35,474 nt of DNA from Myxococcaceae bacterium (GTDB lineage: Bacteria; Myxococcota; Myxococcia; Myxococcales; Myxococcaceae), in NCBI GenBank assembly GCA_016926755.1, contig JAFGNZ010000159.1:1-35474 (forward strand), given 5' to 3'. The translations under genes and the position numbers were made by a program. Of the stretch, positions 1-8,440 are shown one piece after another (position 1 is the stretch's first letter; every line of letters begins with the position of its first letter). The notes under the pieces are model-generated. The model was not told where the DNA came from, did not search any database, and saw only the letters and a list, made by a program, of their open reading frames with translations.

Positions 1-159
1 AAGCCGCAGCAGCGCCTCGCGTACCGTGCTTCGGGAGACGCCGTAGCGGCGCGCCAGCGTGTGCTCCGAGGGAAGTACTCCATCCTTCGGTAGCCGACCC
101 AACGAGATAACGCGCTCCAATTCCTGCTCGACTTGAAAGACGAGTCCCAACCGTTCCAT
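1..159 (-). CDS. GntR-family transcriptional regulator, N-terminal part (runs off the window)
   Basis: The first 53 codons are present; the rest lies beyond position 1. The ATG at 157-159 is preceded by a strong GAGGAGG ribosome site about 12 bases upstream. The translation contains LPSEHTLARRYGVSRSTVRE at about residues 30-49, the classic GntR winged-helix pattern (LPSE.. LA...GVSR.TVREAL). A DNA-binding regulator is therefore clear. The effector domain that would tell FadR, HutC or MocR subfamilies apart is missing, so the ligand and targets are unknown. It is transcribed in the same direction as the glycosyltransferase that ends 85 bases upstream, but appears to have its own promoter. Confidence 0.8.
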   Translation of the reverse strand, partial: MERLGLVFQVEQELERVISLGRLPKDGVLPSEHTLARRYGVSRSTVREALLRL

Positions 160-191
160 GTCCGCCACCCTCCTCGTTTCAGGTGGCTGCC

Positions 192-219
192 ATTACATCA
201 GCCGGGTCTGACATGGCAG
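192..219 (-). promoter_or_regulatory. Possible sigma70-like promoter of the GntR gene
   Basis: On the minus strand, CTGCCA (214-219) and TGTAAT (192-197) are separated by 16 bases and resemble -35 and -10 elements. They lie about 35 bases upstream of the GntR start. This is a pattern match only; myxobacterial promoters often deviate from the consensus. Confidence 0.3.
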
Positions 220-244
220 GTAGGCAGGCTCACTCCGCGAAGGC

Positions 245-2818
245 TCAGCGTGCGCGGGCGGAGCTCGGCAGATCGTGCGCGAGCGTATCCAGCGCCAGCG
301 CCTCGCCGTCCTCCGCGTGCCACCGCAGGCCCGCATCCGTGCCCTTCAACGTGAGGTGCGGGTTGTAGAACGGGTCTCCCGACCGCAACCATGGGCGATA
401 GGCCACGAACGACTGCCAGAGATCGTCCTCCGGGAGCTGATCCAGGCGACGGCTGGCCGACTCGTGATGCACCAGCGTCGCGTGCGGCGTGTAGACGACT
501 CGCAGCCCCCGGCGCACCAGGCGCAGCCCCAGCTCGATGTCGCTGCCCACGACCGTGAAGCGCTCGTCAAACCCGCCGAGCTCCTCGAACACCTCGCGCC
601 TCAGCATCACGCAGGCGCTGGTGACGGACAGGTAGTTGCGCACCCAGTCCGCATGGCCGAAGGGCGTCATGTGGCGCGTGTCTGGCATGCGCCAGAAGGG
701 GTGCCCGGCAAAGCCCGTGATGCCCACCACCACCCCCGCGTGCTGGATGGAGCCGTCCGGGAAGAGCAGCCTGGCGCCCACGGCCCCTACCTCGGGCCGC
801 TGCGCCTGGCCGATCAGCTCCTCCAGCCAGCCGGGCTCGACGATCTCGATGTCGTTGTTGAGGAAGAGCAGCAGCTCGCCCGCCGCCTGCCGGGCCGCGA
901 AGTTGTTGATGGCCGGGTAGTTGAAGGGGAAGTCCCAGGTGAGCTTGCGGATCCGTGGATCCGTCAGCTGCTCCAGCAGCGCGAACGTCTCCGGCTTCGT
1001 GCTGTTGTTGGAGACGAGCAGCAGCTCGTAGTTCCGGTAACGCGTCTTCTCCAGGCTCGTAGTCAGCGTGCGGAGCAGCTCGGGCTTGTCCTTGAAGGGG
1101 ACGATGATGGACACCCGCGGCTCGCCCTTCACGGGGTAGCGCACCCGGTAGTGCGTCGGCGCCACCTCCTCCACCTCCGCCGCCTCTCCCCTCCGCGCCA
1201 CGTGCTCCTTCAGCGCTCGCACACCCGCGGCAGAGGCCGCCAGGAGCCTGCCAGTGGCTCGCGAGTGGTAGAGGATGCCCGGCACGTGGGCAATGCGCTG
1301 CGTGCGCTCCGTCACCCGCAGGAGCAGCTCGTAGTCCCGCGCACCCTCGAAGCCCTCGCGAGGCCCGCCCACCTCCTCCAGCAGCGAGCGCCGCACCACG
1401 ACGAAGTGCCCCAGGTAGTTCACCGAGCGCAGAAGGTCCGGAGACCAGTCCGGCTTGAAGAATGGAGCTTCGCGCTTCCCCGCTGCGTCCAGGCGATCCT
1501 CATCCGAGTACAGCAGCTCCGCCTCGGGCTCCCGCGCCAGTCGCAGCGCCATCTCCGCCAGCGCGTGCGGCGCGAGCGTGTCCTCGTGTCCCAGGAAGCC
1601 CACGAAGGCGCCCGTGGCCAGCGCGAGCGCGGCGTGGGTGGCTCGAGCAGTGCCACCGTGGGCTTGCGAGCGCGCCACCCGGATGCGCGTGTCACGGCGG
1701 GCGTACGCCTCCATCAGCGCCACCACCTGCGACGAGCACGAGCCGTCGTCCGCCAGGCACAGCTCCCAGAAGGGATGCACCTGGGCTTGCACCGACTCGA
1801 TGCACGCGCGCAGCCACGGCACCGACGTCTCGGACACCGGGGTGATCAGGCTGATGACGGATGGCGCCTCCAACACCTTCGCCGCCTCGGCCGCCCGGGA
1901 CACCCACGCGGGCTCACGCTCCGTGTACCAGCGCTCGTAGTCCTCGGCGGGGGGAGCCGTCACCGGAGGGCGCGTCTCCAGCGCATCCGCCAGGAAGAGG
2001 GTGACCTCCCGGTTGAAGGTGTGCTGACGGCGAAACACCTCACGCCACACCACGGAGGTGAGCCGGTCCGGCAGCGACATCGTCCCCGCGCAGGGATCCG
2101 CCCGCTCCAGCAGCTCGGCCACGCGCCGCGCCCGCTCCTCCATCGACAGGCGCTCGGGGCGCATGGCCTCGAGGACCAGCGCCACCGCCTCCTCGTTCCA
2201 CCGCCGCTGCCGCCCCAGGGCATGGCGCATGAGCGGCTCGGCGACCTGGAGGTACGAGCGCTTGAGCAGCCGCACCACCCTCCCCGCCCCTCCCCCGCGA
2301 TGCGAGGTGACGCGAAAGGCCGAGGGCTCCATCAACGGCCCGAGCCTCGTTCGAGCCCGCTCTTCCAGCTCCGATCGGGCGGAGCTGTCACGCCGCAGGA
2401 GGAGCTGCTCCAGCACCGACAGCAGCTCCTGGTTGAAGGCCTGCTGCGGCCGCAACATCTCGATGTGGAACGGCCGGAGCCCCTCCACGAAGACGCGCTT
2501 GGCGGCGGTGACGACCCGTCCCAGTCGCCTGCGGTGCGACTCCGGCACCTCGAAGTGGAACAGTTCCGCCGAAAGGCGCGCGGCCTGCAGCGGGGTATGC
2601 GGCCGGGCGGGAGCCTCCCCCACCTGGCGCACCAGCTCCGCGGTGAGCAGCCGCAAGGTGCGCTCGTGGGACTGGAGCTCCTCGGCGGCCTCGCCCTGGC
2701 GCGGGCGCAGCGCTTCGATCACCCGTCTCTGCTCGGCGATCAGCTCCGCCAGCTCCCCCGCGGTGGCCGCGTGGGACAGGGCACGCTCCACGCCGGCCGC
2801 GCCGACGCTGGGGCTCAC
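245..2818 (-). CDS. Two-domain GT2 glycosyltransferase (RfbC/WbgA-like), O-antigen assembly
   Basis: The 857-residue protein carries two family 2 (GT-A) glycosyltransferase domains after about 300 helical, Arg/Glu-rich residues. Domain 1 (about 320-530) shows LADDGS at 355-360 and LYSDEDR. Its expected LDHDD-type metal motif reads LGHED (409-413), so it may be weaker. Domain 2 (about 568-800) has the expected NNDIE at 654-658 and GSDIEL at 758-763. The start is GTG, overlapping the wzt stop by four bases (GTGA), so translation is probably coupled. The order permease, ATPase, large GT2 enzyme matches the wzm-wzt-wbgA (rfbABC) O-antigen locus of Myxococcus xanthus. The inferred role is to build the polysaccharide that Wzm/Wzt export, at the cytoplasmic membrane. 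The sugars transferred cannot be told from sequence. Confidence 0.87.
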   Translation of the reverse strand: MSPSVGAAGVERALSHAATAGELAELIAEQRRVIEALRPRQGEAAEELQSHERTLRLLTAELVRQVGEAPARPHTPLQAARLSAELFHFEVPESHRRRLGRVVTAAKRVFVEGLRPFHIEMLRPQQAFNQELLSVLEQLLLRRDSSARSELEERARTRLGPLMEPSAFRVTSHRGGGAGRVVRLLKRSYLQVAEPLMRHALGRQRRWNEEAVALVLEAMRPERLSMEERARRVAELLERADPCAGTMSLPDRLTSVVWREVFRRQHTFNREVTLFLADALETRPPVTAPPAEDYERWYTEREPAWVSRAAEAAKVLEAPSVISLITPVSETSVPWLRACIESVQAQVHPFWELCLADDGSCSSQVVALMEAYARRDTRIRVARSQAHGGTARATHAALALATGAFVGFLGHEDTLAPHALAEMALRLAREPEAELLYSDEDRLDAAGKREAPFFKPDWSPDLLRSVNYLGHFVVVRRSLLEEVGGPREGFEGARDYELLLRVTERTQRIAHVPGILYHSRATGRLLAASAAGVRALKEHVARRGEAAEVEEVAPTHYRVRYPVKGEPRVSIIVPFKDKPELLRTLTTSLEKTRYRNYELLLVSNNSTKPETFALLEQLTDPRIRKLTWDFPFNYPAINNFAARQAAGELLLFLNNDIEIVEPGWLEELIGQAQRPEVGAVGARLLFPDGSIQHAGVVVGITGFAGHPFWRMPDTRHMTPFGHADWVRNYLSVTSACVMLRREVFEELGGFDERFTVVGSDIELGLRLVRRGLRVVYTPHATLVHHESASRRLDQLPEDDLWQSFVAYRPWLRSGDPFYNPHLTLKGTDAGLRWHAEDGEALALDTLAHDLPSSARAR

Positions 2819-4113
2819 GGGGTGACGGCCTGCGCGAGCGGCGCCGAGGAGACGAGCGCCTCGGGAGCCGGCTCCACCGTCCAGCGATGCGGCGGGAGCG
2901 CTTGCCCCTCCCCGCTGGCCTCCACGCTCAGACGGCAGCGGTCCCGGAAGGCCGAATACTCACGGCCCTCCGCGGAGTGCGCGCTCACGTCCAGCGTGTA
3001 GTGGCCCGGCGACAAGCCCACGCGCTCCAACCGCAGGCGGACCACCCCGGCGGGAGGCAGCGGCGTGGGCAGCGGCACCTGCTCGCGGAAGGTGCTGGTG
3101 CCGTACACCCTCACCCCATCCTTCGTGTGCAGCACCACGCTGAAGCCCACCTCCTCCACCGGCATCCGCGCGGTGAAGTGGATGGCCACCTCGAGTGGAT
3201 CCTGGGCGCCCAGCGTGCTCACCGGCGCCCCCGAGGAGCCCAGCAACCGCACCTCGGAGATCTCCACCTCGGGCCGCGTCGCGGGAGGCGCTGCCTGCAC
3301 CTGGGGCAGCGCCCCGCCATCAGCGGCCAGCGCGGCGGGCACCATCACCTGGGCCTGCTCCTCGGCCAGGGCCACGGCGCGGCGGTACTCGTCCACCACC
3401 TCGCCCGGAGCCCCCATCCGGCGGATGCGCCCGGCGTCGATCCACGCGGCCAGATCACACCACCGCTCGATGGTGCTCAGATCGTGCGTGACGAGGACGA
3501 TCGTCTTCCCCGCCTTCTTGAACTCCGTCATCTTCCCGAGGCTCTTCTTGCCGAAGTGCTCGTCCCCCACGGCGAGGATCTCGTCGATGATGAGGATGTC
3601 CGGATCCACGTGGGTGGCCACCGAGAACGCCAGCCGCATGTACATGCCGCTCGAGTACGTGCGCACCGGCTCGTCGATGAAGTCCCCCAGCTCGCTGAAG
3701 GCGATGATGTCATCCATCCGCGCGCGGATCTCCACGCGGGACATGCCCAGGATGATGCCGTTGATGAGGATGTTCTCCCGGCCGGAGAAGTCCGGGTGGA
3801 AGCCCGCCCCCAGATCCAGCAGCGCGGAGATCCGCCCGTTGATGTCGATGCTCCCCGAGGTGGGCGAGTAGATCCCCGTCATCAGCTTGAGCAGCGTGCT
3901 CTTGCCGGAGCCGTTGCGCCCGATGATGCCCACCGTCTTGCCTCGGGGGATGACCAGATCGATCCCGCGCAGCGCCTCGATGAAACGCGTGCCGCCGCGG
4001 TCCCGCTTGCCGGTGAGCCACCGCACCAGCTCCGACTTGAACGTCGTGTACTCGCGCCGGATGGTGCTCTTGCGGAAGTGCTTGACGACGTTGCGGATGA
4101 CGATGGCGTCCAT
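2815..4113 (-). CDS. wzt: O-antigen ABC transporter ATPase with C-terminal glycan-binding domain (Wzt)
   Basis: This is a 432-residue ATPase of the polysaccharide-export type. Walker A is GRNGSGKST at 65-73, the signature is YSSGM at 153-157 (the usual Wzt/TagH variant), Walker B is ILIIDE at 173-178, followed by a switch-type VTHD. After a linker (about 240-275), residues 275-400 form a beta-rich Wzt_C-like domain. In known homologues this domain recognises the finished O-antigen chain. The start chosen is the ATG at 4111-4113, giving MDAIVIRNVVKHF. The reading frame stays open about 100 bases upstream, but that extension lies inside wzm in another frame and resembles no family member. The start follows the wzm stop by 14 bases, and the end overlaps the next gene, so this is a tight operon. 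Confidence 0.92.
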   Translation of the reverse strand: MDAIVIRNVVKHFRKSTIRREYTTFKSELVRWLTGKRDRGGTRFIEALRGIDLVIPRGKTVGIIGRNGSGKSTLLKLMTGIYSPTSGSIDINGRISALLDLGAGFHPDFSGRENILINGIILGMSRVEIRARMDDIIAFSELGDFIDEPVRTYSSGMYMRLAFSVATHVDPDILIIDEILAVGDEHFGKKSLGKMTEFKKAGKTIVLVTHDLSTIERWCDLAAWIDAGRIRRMGAPGEVVDEYRRAVALAEEQAQVMVPAALAADGGALPQVQAAPPATRPEVEISEVRLLGSSGAPVSTLGAQDPLEVAIHFTARMPVEEVGFSVVLHTKDGVRVYGTSTFREQVPLPTPLPPAGVVRLRLERVGLSPGHYTLDVSAHSAEGREYSAFRDRCRLSVEASGEGQALPPHRWTVEPAPEALVSSAPLAQAVTP

Positions 4114-4127
4114 GTTCCCTGTCTGAC

Positions 4128-4907
4128 TCAAACGACCTCCGCGAACTCCTCGCGGCGACGCTCGAAGATGATGGACGCCACGGTCAAGAGCACGAACGCG
4201 ATGCCGGCCCACAACGCCAGCGGCCCGGCGGCGGGGAGCTGGTGATCATAGAAGATGGACTGGTACGAGGTGGCCATCACCGCCATGGGGTTGGCCAGCA
4301 CCATGGCGAGCCGGAAGTCCTCGGGGATCGTCGTGGCCCGGTAGAAGATCGGCGTGACGAAGAACCACATCGTCAGCAGGTTGTTGATGATCTGCTGCAG
4401 GTCCCGGAAGGTGACGTTGATGGCGGAGAGGAGGTAGGCCAGCGCCAGCGTCACCCCCAGCTGGGTGACGATGACCAGCGGCAGCGCCACGACGTGCCAC
4501 GAGGGCTTCCAGCCGAAGAACAGCCCGAAGAGGATCAGCAGCGGCAGCGAGAGCAGGAAGTTGCACAGGTTGGTGACCACCACCGAGGCCGGCAGCACCT
4601 GCGCGGGGAAGCGCACCTTGGTGAGCAGATCCCGCCGATCGCTGATCGCGCTCGCCCCGCCGCCCACGGAGCTGGCGAACCAGATCCAGGGCAGCAGCCC
4701 GATGAAGAGGAAGTACGCGTAGGCCTCGATCTGCTGCCGCATGTAGACCGAGAACAGCAGCGTGTAGACGACCATCTGCAACGTCGGGTTGAGGAACGTC
4801 CACAGGAAGCCGAGCACCGACCCGCGGTACCGCGCCTTCAGCTCCCGTTGCGTCAAGCTCAGCAGCAGGCCGCGGTACTGGTAGAGTTCTCGGAGGTTGC
4901 GAAACAT
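4128..4907 (-). CDS. wzm: O-antigen ABC transporter permease (Wzm)
   Basis: This 259-residue ABC-2 type permease is the usual length for Wzm. The N-terminus has the family's amphipathic stretch with REL..RYRGS.LG.LW, followed by about six hydrophobic segments. They include one around FLFIGLLPWIWF and another around FVTPIFY, both typical of polysaccharide exporters. Two copies are expected to pair with two Wzt subunits to push undecaprenyl-linked glycan across the inner membrane. It is the first gene of the operon and lies divergent from the acyl-AMP ligase-like gene, with 269 bases between the starts. Confidence 0.92.
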   Translation of the reverse strand: MFRNLRELYQYRGLLLSLTQRELKARYRGSVLGFLWTFLNPTLQMVVYTLLFSVYMRQQIEAYAYFLFIGLLPWIWFASSVGGGASAISDRRDLLTKVRFPAQVLPASVVVTNLCNFLLSLPLLILFGLFFGWKPSWHVVALPLVIVTQLGVTLALAYLLSAINVTFRDLQQIINNLLTMWFFVTPIFYRATTIPEDFRLAMVLANPMAVMATSYQSIFYDHQLPAAGPLALWAGIAFVLLTVASIIFERRREEFAEVV

Positions 4908-5176
4908 GCGGCGGTATCCCTACACCAGACGGATGGTCGTCCGCGAGCACCACCATTCGAAGGCTCGCAGCCAGACCGGGTTGAGCCCCCCCCACTCCTC
5001 GCCTACCGAGCGAGCAGCCATTCCGGAGGCGTGGCAGCTCATCCTACACTGGGCGCCATTGGATTTTTCCGTTGAATTTCCAAGCGATGGACAGCTCCCC
5101 GCTCTTCGATGGATCCTCGGAGGCCAGGGTCTGGAGCCTCGGGTTCCGGACCTTTCCTCGTAGCTGATGGGACGCC
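4908..5176. promoter_or_regulatory. Divergent intergenic region, wzm operon / acyl-AMP ligase-like gene
   Basis: These 269 bases separate two divergently transcribed starts and must hold promoters for both. An AT-richer patch around 5055-5085 stands out from the GC-rich background. No convincing -35/-10 pair, operator or riboswitch was recognised, and no small gene is evident. Confidence 0.4.
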
Positions 5177-8100
5177 GTGAAAGAACTCGCACACCCTCCC
5201 GCCAGCGGTGGGGCTCGGCTCGTCCGCAAGGACGTGCGGACCTTCGCTGATCTGCTCCGGCGGCGCGCGGGAGAGCAGGGGCAGACGCCCGCCTTCACCT
5301 TCCTGGGCGCGGAGCCTGGCGGAGACGTCACCCTCACGTACGGCGAGGTGGATCAGTGGGCGCGTGCCATCGCCCAGGAGCTGGAGTCGCGCGGGCTGGC
5401 CGGGCAGCGCGTCCTCATCGTCCTGCCCCCGGGCCCCGCCTACGTGGCCAGCCTCTTCGGCTGCTTCTACGCGGGGGTGATCGCCGTCCCCGTGCCCCCG
5501 CCGCTGTTCGACTCGCCGCGAGCGGGGCCGGGGCTGCTGTCCACCATCGCGCAGGACTCGGGGGCCGCCGCCGCGCTCGTGGGTGGGCCGCGCCCCGCGG
5601 AGGGCCAGCGCCTGACGATCGAGGGCCTGGCCTCCCACGTCGAGCTGATCGCCACCGAGGGCATCTCCCCCGCTGGCCTCTCCTCTGACTGGGCGCAGCC
5701 GTTCGTGGATCCGCGCGCCATCGCGCTCCTCCAGTACACGGCGGGCAGCACGGGCTCGCCCAAGGGCGTGCGGGTGACGCACGCGGGCCTGCTGGACAAC
5801 GCCGAGGCGCTGCGCCGAGGGCTGGCCCACACCGCCTCGGACAAGATCCTCCTGTGGCTGCCCGCCCACCAGGGCCTGGGGCTGCTCGAGGGGGTGCTCC
5901 AGCCCGTGTGCGCTGGCATCCCCTCCGTGCTCCTGCCGCCGCGCGCCTTCTTCCAGCGGCCCGTGCGGTGGCTGGAGGCGCTCTCCACCCACGGCGCCAC
6001 GATCAGCGGCGCCCCGGACTTCGCCTACGAGCTGTGCGTGCGGACCACCGGCGAGGATGAGCGGGCCCGGCTCGATCTGAGCCGCTGGCGCGTCGCCATC
6101 AGCAGCGGCGAGCAGATCCGCGCCGAGACGATGGAGCGCTTCTCGGAGCACTTCGCCCCGTGCGGCTTCAACCCGAAGGCCTTCCGGCCGGTGTACGGGC
6201 TCGCGGAGTCCACGTACCTGGTCGCCAACTCGAAGTCGGAGGACGGGCCCACCCTGCGCGGGGTCGGCGTGGACGCGCTGGCGCAGCAGCGGATCACCGA
6301 GCGCCGGGGCGCGGCGACGAAGCTGGTGAGCTGTGGGCCGACGGCGAGCGTCCAGGTGATCATCGTCAACCCCACCACGCGCGCGCTGCGCAGCGAGCAG
6401 GAGATTGGGGAGATCTGGGTCACCGGCCTGAGCGTCGCGGATGGCTACTGGGGCCGGGTGGGCACCACGGAGGAGACGTTCCGCGGGCGCATGGCCGGCA
6501 CGGCCGCTGGGATGCGGGCCTTCCTGCGGACCGGAGATCTGGGAGCCATCGCGGGCGGGGATCTCTTCGTCACGGGGCGGATCCGGGATGTCGTCATCTG
6601 GCAGGGCCAGGATCTGCGGCTGCATGATCTGGAGTTCGACGTGGAGGCGAGCCACCCGGCGCTGGTGCCCGGCAGCTGCGCGGCCTTCTCCCTCAAGCAG
6701 GGCCGCGAGGAGCGCTTCGCCCTCGTCGCCGAGGTCTTCCTCCCCGAGAGCACCCAGGCCCCGAAGGAGCAGGCCCTGCTCCAGGAGCTCGCCCGCACCC
6801 TGCGTCGGAACGTGAGCCAGCGCCACGGGGTGGTGCCCGCGGAGATCGCCCTGCTGCCCGCCTTCCGCCTGCCGAGATCCTCGACGGGGCGCGTCTCCCG
6901 GGAGGCCGTGCGCGCGGCGTACCTGGCCTCCGAGCTGGAGCCGCTCGTGCGCGATCGCGGCGAGGGGCCGGGAGATGGGGTGCAGGCGACGCCCCCGCCC
7001 GCCGCGCGCGGGGGGGAGGAGGCCCGGAGCGAGGCGCCCTCGCCCACGGAGCTGGTGCCGCTGACACCCGCGATGTACGCCGGGCACGATCCGACCCGCG
7101 CCCCCTCCAGCCGCGCCGGCGCCAGCAGGGTCCTCGAGCTGCCGCAGGGCACCGAGGCGCTCCACGTGGAGGAGGCCCTCCACGCCGTGTGGACCATGCA
7201 CGAGACGCTGCGCCTGCGCTACACGCGCTCCGACACGGGAGCCCTGGGTGCCCAGGCCGCGCTCATCCCGCCCGAGAAGGGGCCCGTGCCGCTGACACGG
7301 CTCGAGCTCGCCTCGCGGCCGGACGAGGAGTGCTGGCAGGCCATGGAGAGCGCGGCCCGGCGGCTGGCCACCGAGCTCCGCCAGGGCACTGGAGCCCTGG
7401 CGGGCTTCGTGCTCTGCAATCGGGGCCCCAGGAACCCGCCGTGGCTCCTGGTGGTCTGCCACCCTGCCCTGATGGACGAGTCCTCCTGGCGGATCCTCGC
7501 CACGGATCTGGCGGACACGTGCGAGCAGGCCCGGGCGCGCGGGCGGGTGCGGCTGGCGCCCCAGAGCGGCGCGCTGGCGCAGTGGGTCCAGCAGCTCATC
7601 ACCGAGGTCCACCTCCCCCGGATCACCTCGCAGGCCCGCGAGCACTGGATCGCGCGCCCCATCCTGCCCGCCCCCGGGCGCCCCCTCACGACCGGCGCCG
7701 TGACGGCCCCCGCGCCGGGAGCGCTGGCCGTGGTGGAGGCCTCGGCGCTCCAGCGGGCCGCCACCCTGTTCGAGGTCTCCCGAGAGGCGATCCTGCTGGC
7801 GGCCTGCGCGCTCGCCTATGGCACCCATGCCCAGCGCTCCTGGGTCCGGGTCAGCCTGGAGCAGAGCGCGCGCGGGAGCAGCCACTATCAGGTGGACGCC
7901 TCGCGCATGCTGGGCAACCTCGACTACGTGTTCCCCGCCGTCCTCTCGCTCGAGCCGGAGGCCGAGCCGGTGGCGCTGGCCCGGCAGGCCCATACCGAGC
8001 TGCTGGAGGCGCCGCTTGGGGGGCTCGCGTACGAGGCGCTCCGGGCGTATGGCTCGGATCGCGAGCTGGCGGAGGCGCTCCAGGCGCTGCCCGCCGCGGA

Positions 8101-8413
8101 CTTCAGCCTGCGCCTGGAGGATGAGGGCGCCCCGTCGAGCCGCCGGATGCTGCGCACCCTGGCCATCTTCGAGTCCCGCCCACAGCCTGGCGCGAGCGCC
8201 GCGCCCCTGCGCGTGGAGGCCCAGCTGTCCGCGGAGCGGGCGCAGCTGATGTGGAACGGCGACACCTCCGACGCGCAGCTGCTGAGCGCGCTGGCGAAGC
8301 TGACCGAGCAGACGCTCCACTTGCTCATCGCCCAGGCCGAGAGCCTCCGGGCCGCGTCCGCGCCCGGGCGTGATGCGGCCCTCCGGGCTTCCACCGCGGG
8401 GCGCTCCCACTGA
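5177..8413 (+). CDS. Fatty acyl-AMP ligase-like domain fused to a degenerate NRPS condensation/epimerization-like domain
   Basis: The protein has 1078 residues and a GTG start. Residues 15-600 form an adenylating domain of the FAAL type, with the ATP loop TAGSTGSPKG near 188-197, YGLAEST at 340-346, VGEIWV-like GEIWVTGLSVADGYW, and FLRTGDL at 449-455. The A10 lysine, normally in a GK..R context, is Arg572 (STGRVSR). Residues about 640-1060 follow the condensation/epimerization fold. The HHxxxDG motif reads HPALMDE (762-768), so the second, catalytic His is Pro763. No carrier protein (DSL serine motif) lies between or after the domains. FAALs normally activate fatty acids for transfer to carrier proteins in lipopeptide synthesis. 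Whether this protein catalyses anything is uncertain. The ribosome site is weak, but the start suits the family N-terminus. Confidence 0.85.
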   Translation: MKELAHPPASGGARLVRKDVRTFADLLRRRAGEQGQTPAFTFLGAEPGGDVTLTYGEVDQWARAIAQELESRGLAGQRVLIVLPPGPAYVASLFGCFYAGVIAVPVPPPLFDSPRAGPGLLSTIAQDSGAAAALVGGPRPAEGQRLTIEGLASHVELIATEGISPAGLSSDWAQPFVDPRAIALLQYTAGSTGSPKGVRVTHAGLLDNAEALRRGLAHTASDKILLWLPAHQGLGLLEGVLQPVCAGIPSVLLPPRAFFQRPVRWLEALSTHGATISGAPDFAYELCVRTTGEDERARLDLSRWRVAISSGEQIRAETMERFSEHFAPCGFNPKAFRPVYGLAESTYLVANSKSEDGPTLRGVGVDALAQQRITERRGAATKLVSCGPTASVQVIIVNPTTRALRSEQEIGEIWVTGLSVADGYWGRVGTTEETFRGRMAGTAAGMRAFLRTGDLGAIAGGDLFVTGRIRDVVIWQGQDLRLHDLEFDVEASHPALVPGSCAAFSLKQGREERFALVAEVFLPESTQAPKEQALLQELARTLRRNVSQRHGVVPAEIALLPAFRLPRSSTGRVSREAVRAAYLASELEPLVRDRGEGPGDGVQATPPPAARGGEEARSEAPSPTELVPLTPAMYAGHDPTRAPSSRAGASRVLELPQGTEALHVEEALHAVWTMHETLRLRYTRSDTGALGAQAALIPPEKGPVPLTRLELASRPDEECWQAMESAARRLATELRQGTGALAGFVLCNRGPRNPPWLLVVCHPALMDESSWRILATDLADTCEQARARGRVRLAPQSGALAQWVQQLITEVHLPRITSQAREHWIARPILPAPGRPLTTGAVTAPAPGALAVVEASALQRAATLFEVSREAILLAACALAYGTHAQRSWVRVSLEQSARGSSHYQVDASRMLGNLDYVFPAVLSLEPEAEPVALARQAHTELLEAPLGGLAYEALRAYGSDRELAEALQALPAADFSLRLEDEGAPSSRRMLRTLAIFESRPQPGASAAPLRVEAQLSAERAQLMWNGDTSDAQLLSALAKLTEQTLHLLIAQAESLRAASAPGRDAALRASTAGRSH

Positions 8414-8420
8414 GCAGCCA

Positions 8421-8440
8421 CGCCCCTCCGGGAGGGGGCG
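8421..8440. terminator. GC-rich hairpin between convergent genes, possible bidirectional terminator
   Basis: Arms CGCCCCTCC and GGAGGGGGCG pair almost fully, with one bulged G and a tiny loop. The hairpin fills the 27-base gap between two convergent stops. No U-tract follows on either strand, so the terminator role is inferred from position. Confidence 0.5.

Noticed and set aside
275-3001. A 900-codon plus-strand frame opposite the O-antigen glycosyltransferase
   Set aside because: No domains and shadow-like composition; the minus strand has GT2 motifs and operon coupling.
5039-8410. A long minus-strand open frame opposite the acyl-AMP ligase-like gene
   Set aside because: The translation is Arg/Gly/Pro-rich with no domain, while the plus strand encodes recognisable adenylation motifs.
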